This document shows positions 61,991 through 64,000 of a stretch of DNA of 64,000 nt, piece by piece; the stretch's first letter is position 1, and every line of letters starts with the position of its first letter. Source of the DNA: Alphaproteobacteria bacterium (lineage in GTDB: Bacteria; Pseudomonadota; Alphaproteobacteria; ATCC43930; CGMCC-115725); the NCBI GenBank assembly GCA_028871055.1, contig JAGWON010000006.1, positions 97,702 through 161,701 of the forward strand, read 5' to 3'. A model generated the notes under the pieces. That model saw nothing but the letters and a program-made list of their open reading frames with translations, ran no database searches and was not told the origin of the DNA. The translations under genes were made by a program, and so were the position numbers.

Positions 61991-63283
61991 CTACTTGCGC
62001 GTCGCGTCGAAGGAAATCGGGGCGTCCGCTGGTCTAGTGGGATGACGGAAAAAAGCAGAGTTCTGACCGAGCTCTTCCTTCGCTTTTTTTAGTTCGTTGC
62101 GCGCAACGACACGCAAGTGGACCTCGTCCGGGCCATCGATAAAGCGCAGCGCTCGTCCCCATGTCCACAGATAGGCGAGCGGGGTGTGATCCGAAAGGCC
62201 CATCGCACCGAAGACCTGCATAGCGCGGTCGACTACCCGCACCTGCAGCTGAGCGGCCACAATCTTGATCGCCGACACATCGACCCGTGCGGCCTTGTTG
62301 CCCTGGGTATCCATCAGCCATGCGGCCTGCAAGCATAGAAGCCGCGCCTGATCGATCTCGATCCGCGAACGTGCAATCTCATCCTGGACATTTGCGTATT
62401 CGGCGAGCTTCTTGCCGAAGGCCGAGCGTTCCAAGACGCGCTCGCGCATCAATTCCAAGGCTAATTCGCATTGGCCGATGGTGCGCATGCAATGATGGAT
62501 GCGCCCAGGGCCCAAGCGGGCCTGGGCGATGGCAAAACCTTCCCCTTCCTCTCCGAGCAGATTACTCACGGGCACACAAACGTTGCGGAACACGACTTCG
62601 CAATGGCCCTCCAGCGCATGGTGATTCATGATTGGCGTATTGCGCACGATTTCGAACCCGGGCGTATCCATTGGCACGATGACGAAGCTCTGTCGTTTAT
62701 GCGACGGCGTCGATTCGCGAGCATCTGTAACACCGAGGACGATCAGCATGCGTGCGCGCGGATGCATCGCACCGGTATTGAACCATTTACGGCCATTGAT
62801 GACGTAATGATCGCCGTCCCGGCGTATGCTGGTACGCAAATTCGTCGGATCGGAGGATGCCACGTCCGGCTCGGTGATCGAGATCACCGACCGGATGTCG
62901 CCCTCGAGAAGCGGTTTCAACCATTGCTTTCTCTGTCGCGGCGTCGCGAACATATGGAGAATTTCCATATTTCCCGTGTCGGGTGCGCTGCAATTGAAGA
63001 CTTCCGCCGACCAGGGGACGCGCCCCATGATCTCCGCGAGCGGCGCATATTCGAGATTGGTCAGACGCGTTCCCGGTTCGTCATCGCGAAGTCCGGGCAG
63101 GAACAGGTTCCAGAGACCGGAGGCCTTGGCTTGCGCCTTGAGCTCATCGATCAACTCCAGCGGATAGCTGCCGGCCTCCGCCTCGCGATGCCACCGCTCG
63201 TTGTTCGTAAGAACGAGGTTCTCCATGAAACTGCGGAGCTTTGCCTGCAGAGCCAGAACTTTTTCTGAATATCCGAAATCCAT
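61991..63283 (-). CDS. Acyl-CoA dehydrogenase family protein
   Basis: A 430-aa FAD enzyme. Seen are SITEPDVASSDPTNLRT, INGRKWFNTGAMHPRAR, GRIHHCMRTIGQCELALELM and the C-terminal QVFGAMGLSDHTPLAYLWTWGRALRFIDGPDEVH. The type matches ACAD10/11-like enzymes. It starts at ATG 63283, 15 bases after the decayed kinase-like gene and 13 bases before the intact kinase. Confidence 0.9.
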   Translation of the reverse strand: MDFGYSEKVLALQAKLRSFMENLVLTNNERWHREAEAGSYPLELIDELKAQAKASGLWNLFLPGLRDDEPGTRLTNLEYAPLAEIMGRVPWSAEVFNCSAPDTGNMEILHMFATPRQRKQWLKPLLEGDIRSVISITEPDVASSDPTNLRTSIRRDGDHYVINGRKWFNTGAMHPRARMLIVLGVTDARESTPSHKRQSFVIVPMDTPGFEIVRNTPIMNHHALEGHCEVVFRNVCVPVSNLLGEEGEGFAIAQARLGPGRIHHCMRTIGQCELALELMRERVLERSAFGKKLAEYANVQDEIARSRIEIDQARLLCLQAAWLMDTQGNKAARVDVSAIKIVAAQLQVRVVDRAMQVFGAMGLSDHTPLAYLWTWGRALRFIDGPDEVHLRVVARNELKKAKEELGQNSAFFRHPTRPADAPISFDATRK

Positions 63284-63298
63284 TTAATCCATTCCCCC

Positions 63299-63847
63299 TT
63301 ATCCTTGTTGGACGATCGCGACGGCGCGCTTGGCCAGATTGCGAGATATGCGGCCGACTCGGCCGGCGTTCGGCGCCGCCGCGTTTCGCAGCTCGGCACG
63401 CGCCGCTATTCCCCCGAATATAAGGGCGTTGCGGAACAGCGCGAACGCAAGGTGGGACTTCTTAAGTTTTTTCGAATATCGCGCGGCGACAGAGTAATTC
63501 TCCTGCCTGCCGAAATTGGAAAAGCCGAGCTCCTCGACATCGAGCGCGTGGAGCATGGTCAGGGTCTCCGCCGCGGATTCGGACCTGGCTCGGCGTTCGG
63601 CTGTGGAAACACCAGGCAGAGACGAATCATGGAAGACGCGTCCAGGCACGCGCTCCATCATGTAGAAGTCCGGGCCGACGAAGAGGAGCGATTTTGGAAC
63701 CGTAATACATGCCTTGCTCAAGGCGCTCAGCACGCGATATTTGCAATTGAGCGCGTGAGCAGAAGGTAGCAGCGTCCCTGGCGGCTTGCGCCTATACACA
63801 CAGTTGCGTTCGGCTGTCCGCAACAAATAAGCCGGGAAACTGCTCAC
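63299..63847 (-). pseudogene. Decayed APH-family kinase paralogue (N-terminus and catalytic core missing)
   Basis: A 182-codon open frame. It starts inside the N-lobe (YLLRTAERNCVYRRKPPGTLLPSAHALN, similar to the intact gene's RYVLRRKPPGKLLPSAHAVD), continues to GFSNFGRQENYSVAARYSKKLKKS, then jumps to the C-terminal helices (HLAFALFRNALIFGG..). The HGDxxxxN and DWE segments are absent. It directly follows the second thiolase copy and is probably non-functional, though still open. Confidence 0.8.
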
Positions 63848-63857
63848 GGCGAGCCGC

Positions 63858-64000
63858 TCACCGCAGGCGTTCGAGGATGCTGACGTAATTGGCGACCGCG
63901 GCGCCGCCCATGTTGAAGACGCCGGCGAGCTTCACGTTCGGCAGCTGGATGTCGCCCGCCGTGCCGGTGAGCTGCATCGACTGGAGCACGTGCATCGACA
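63858..64000 (-). CDS. Second SCP2-type thiolase, C-terminal end only (cut by window edge)
   Basis: The last 47 codons of a thiolase, identical in protein to the C-terminus of the gene at 34073 (MHVLQSMQLTGTAG, VFNMGGAAVANYV). The DNA shares 149 bases with 35097-35245, inverted, with a single silent difference (TAT/TAC). Sequence identity ends six bases past the stop at GAGCGGCT. Whether the rest of the gene is also a copy lies outside the window. Confidence 0.88.
   Translation of the reverse strand, partial: SMHVLQSMQLTGTAGDIQLPNVKLAGVFNMGGAAVANYVSILERLR

Overview
The window is high-GC chromosomal DNA from an alphaproteobacterium. The evidence is the alphaproteobacterial gene order murA - DUF2948 - hisG (short form) - hisD - UPF0262 - infA - maf - RNase E/G-like - yacG, two families largely confined to that class (DUF2948 and UPF0262), a CCA-encoding tRNA set, and dispersed palindromic repeats of the kind common in Rhizobiales and Rhodospirillales genomes. 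I cannot place it to genus from sequence alone.

Layout. 1-6.6 kb: a minus-strand catabolic operon (MFS transporter, DapA-type aldolase, BKACE, MaoC hydratase, hydantoinase A-like) with a divergent GntR/FCD regulator and a palindromic candidate operator between them. 6.6-16.3 kb: a divergent dihydroorotate dehydrogenase homologue, a flavin reductase-like protein, lipoproteins, an MBL hydrolase, an acyltransferase, a CtpA-type protease, tRNA-Pro, a polyprenyl diphosphate synthase and a TrmN6-like methyltransferase. 16.3-23.7 kb: VOC and esterase genes, then glyQ-glyS-ppdK; glyS carries an in-frame repeat insertion. 23.7-25.2 kb: a Phd/VapC-type toxin-antitoxin pair and an AT-richer orphan gene. 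25.2-31 kb: ygfZ and a surface-glycan cluster (GT9, two GT4, AsnB-type amidotransferase). 31-36.4 kb: VOC dioxygenase, cupin, pyrC, SCP2-type thiolase, acuI-type reductase, separated by repeat elements. 36.5-46 kb: amidase with a Tat-like leader, hybrid histidine kinase, DUF3422, 3-hydroxyisobutyrate dehydrogenase-like gene, MBL lactonase-like gene, two PAS-type proteins, a DUF4239 protein, tRNA-Thr. 46-53.7 kb: dcd and the murA-to-RNase E/G block. 53.7-57.5 kb: four minus-strand TadE/TadG-like genes lying between the RNase gene and yacG, two of them a tandem duplication. 57.6-60.9 kb: yacG, tRNA-Phe, a tyrosine integrase, an XRE regulator, a small ORF and a broken IS3-family transposase, which together look like the remains of an integrated element. 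60.9-64 kb: an acyl-CoA-utilisation cluster (APH-like kinase, acyl-CoA dehydrogenase, a decayed second kinase and the end of a second thiolase).

The most notable signals are these. The last 149 bases are an inverted, 1-mismatch copy of the 3' end of the thiolase gene at 34-35 kb, fused to a gutted kinase gene. GlyS has a codon-phased 30-base tandem repeat beside its conserved KSMRW motif. The RNase E/G homologue lacks its expected second catalytic Asp. The BKACE lacks one Zn-ligand His. The PyrD homologue has a rewritten orotate pocket. A duplicated TadG-like pair interrupts a conserved gene order. I found no CRISPR array and no clearly new defence system.
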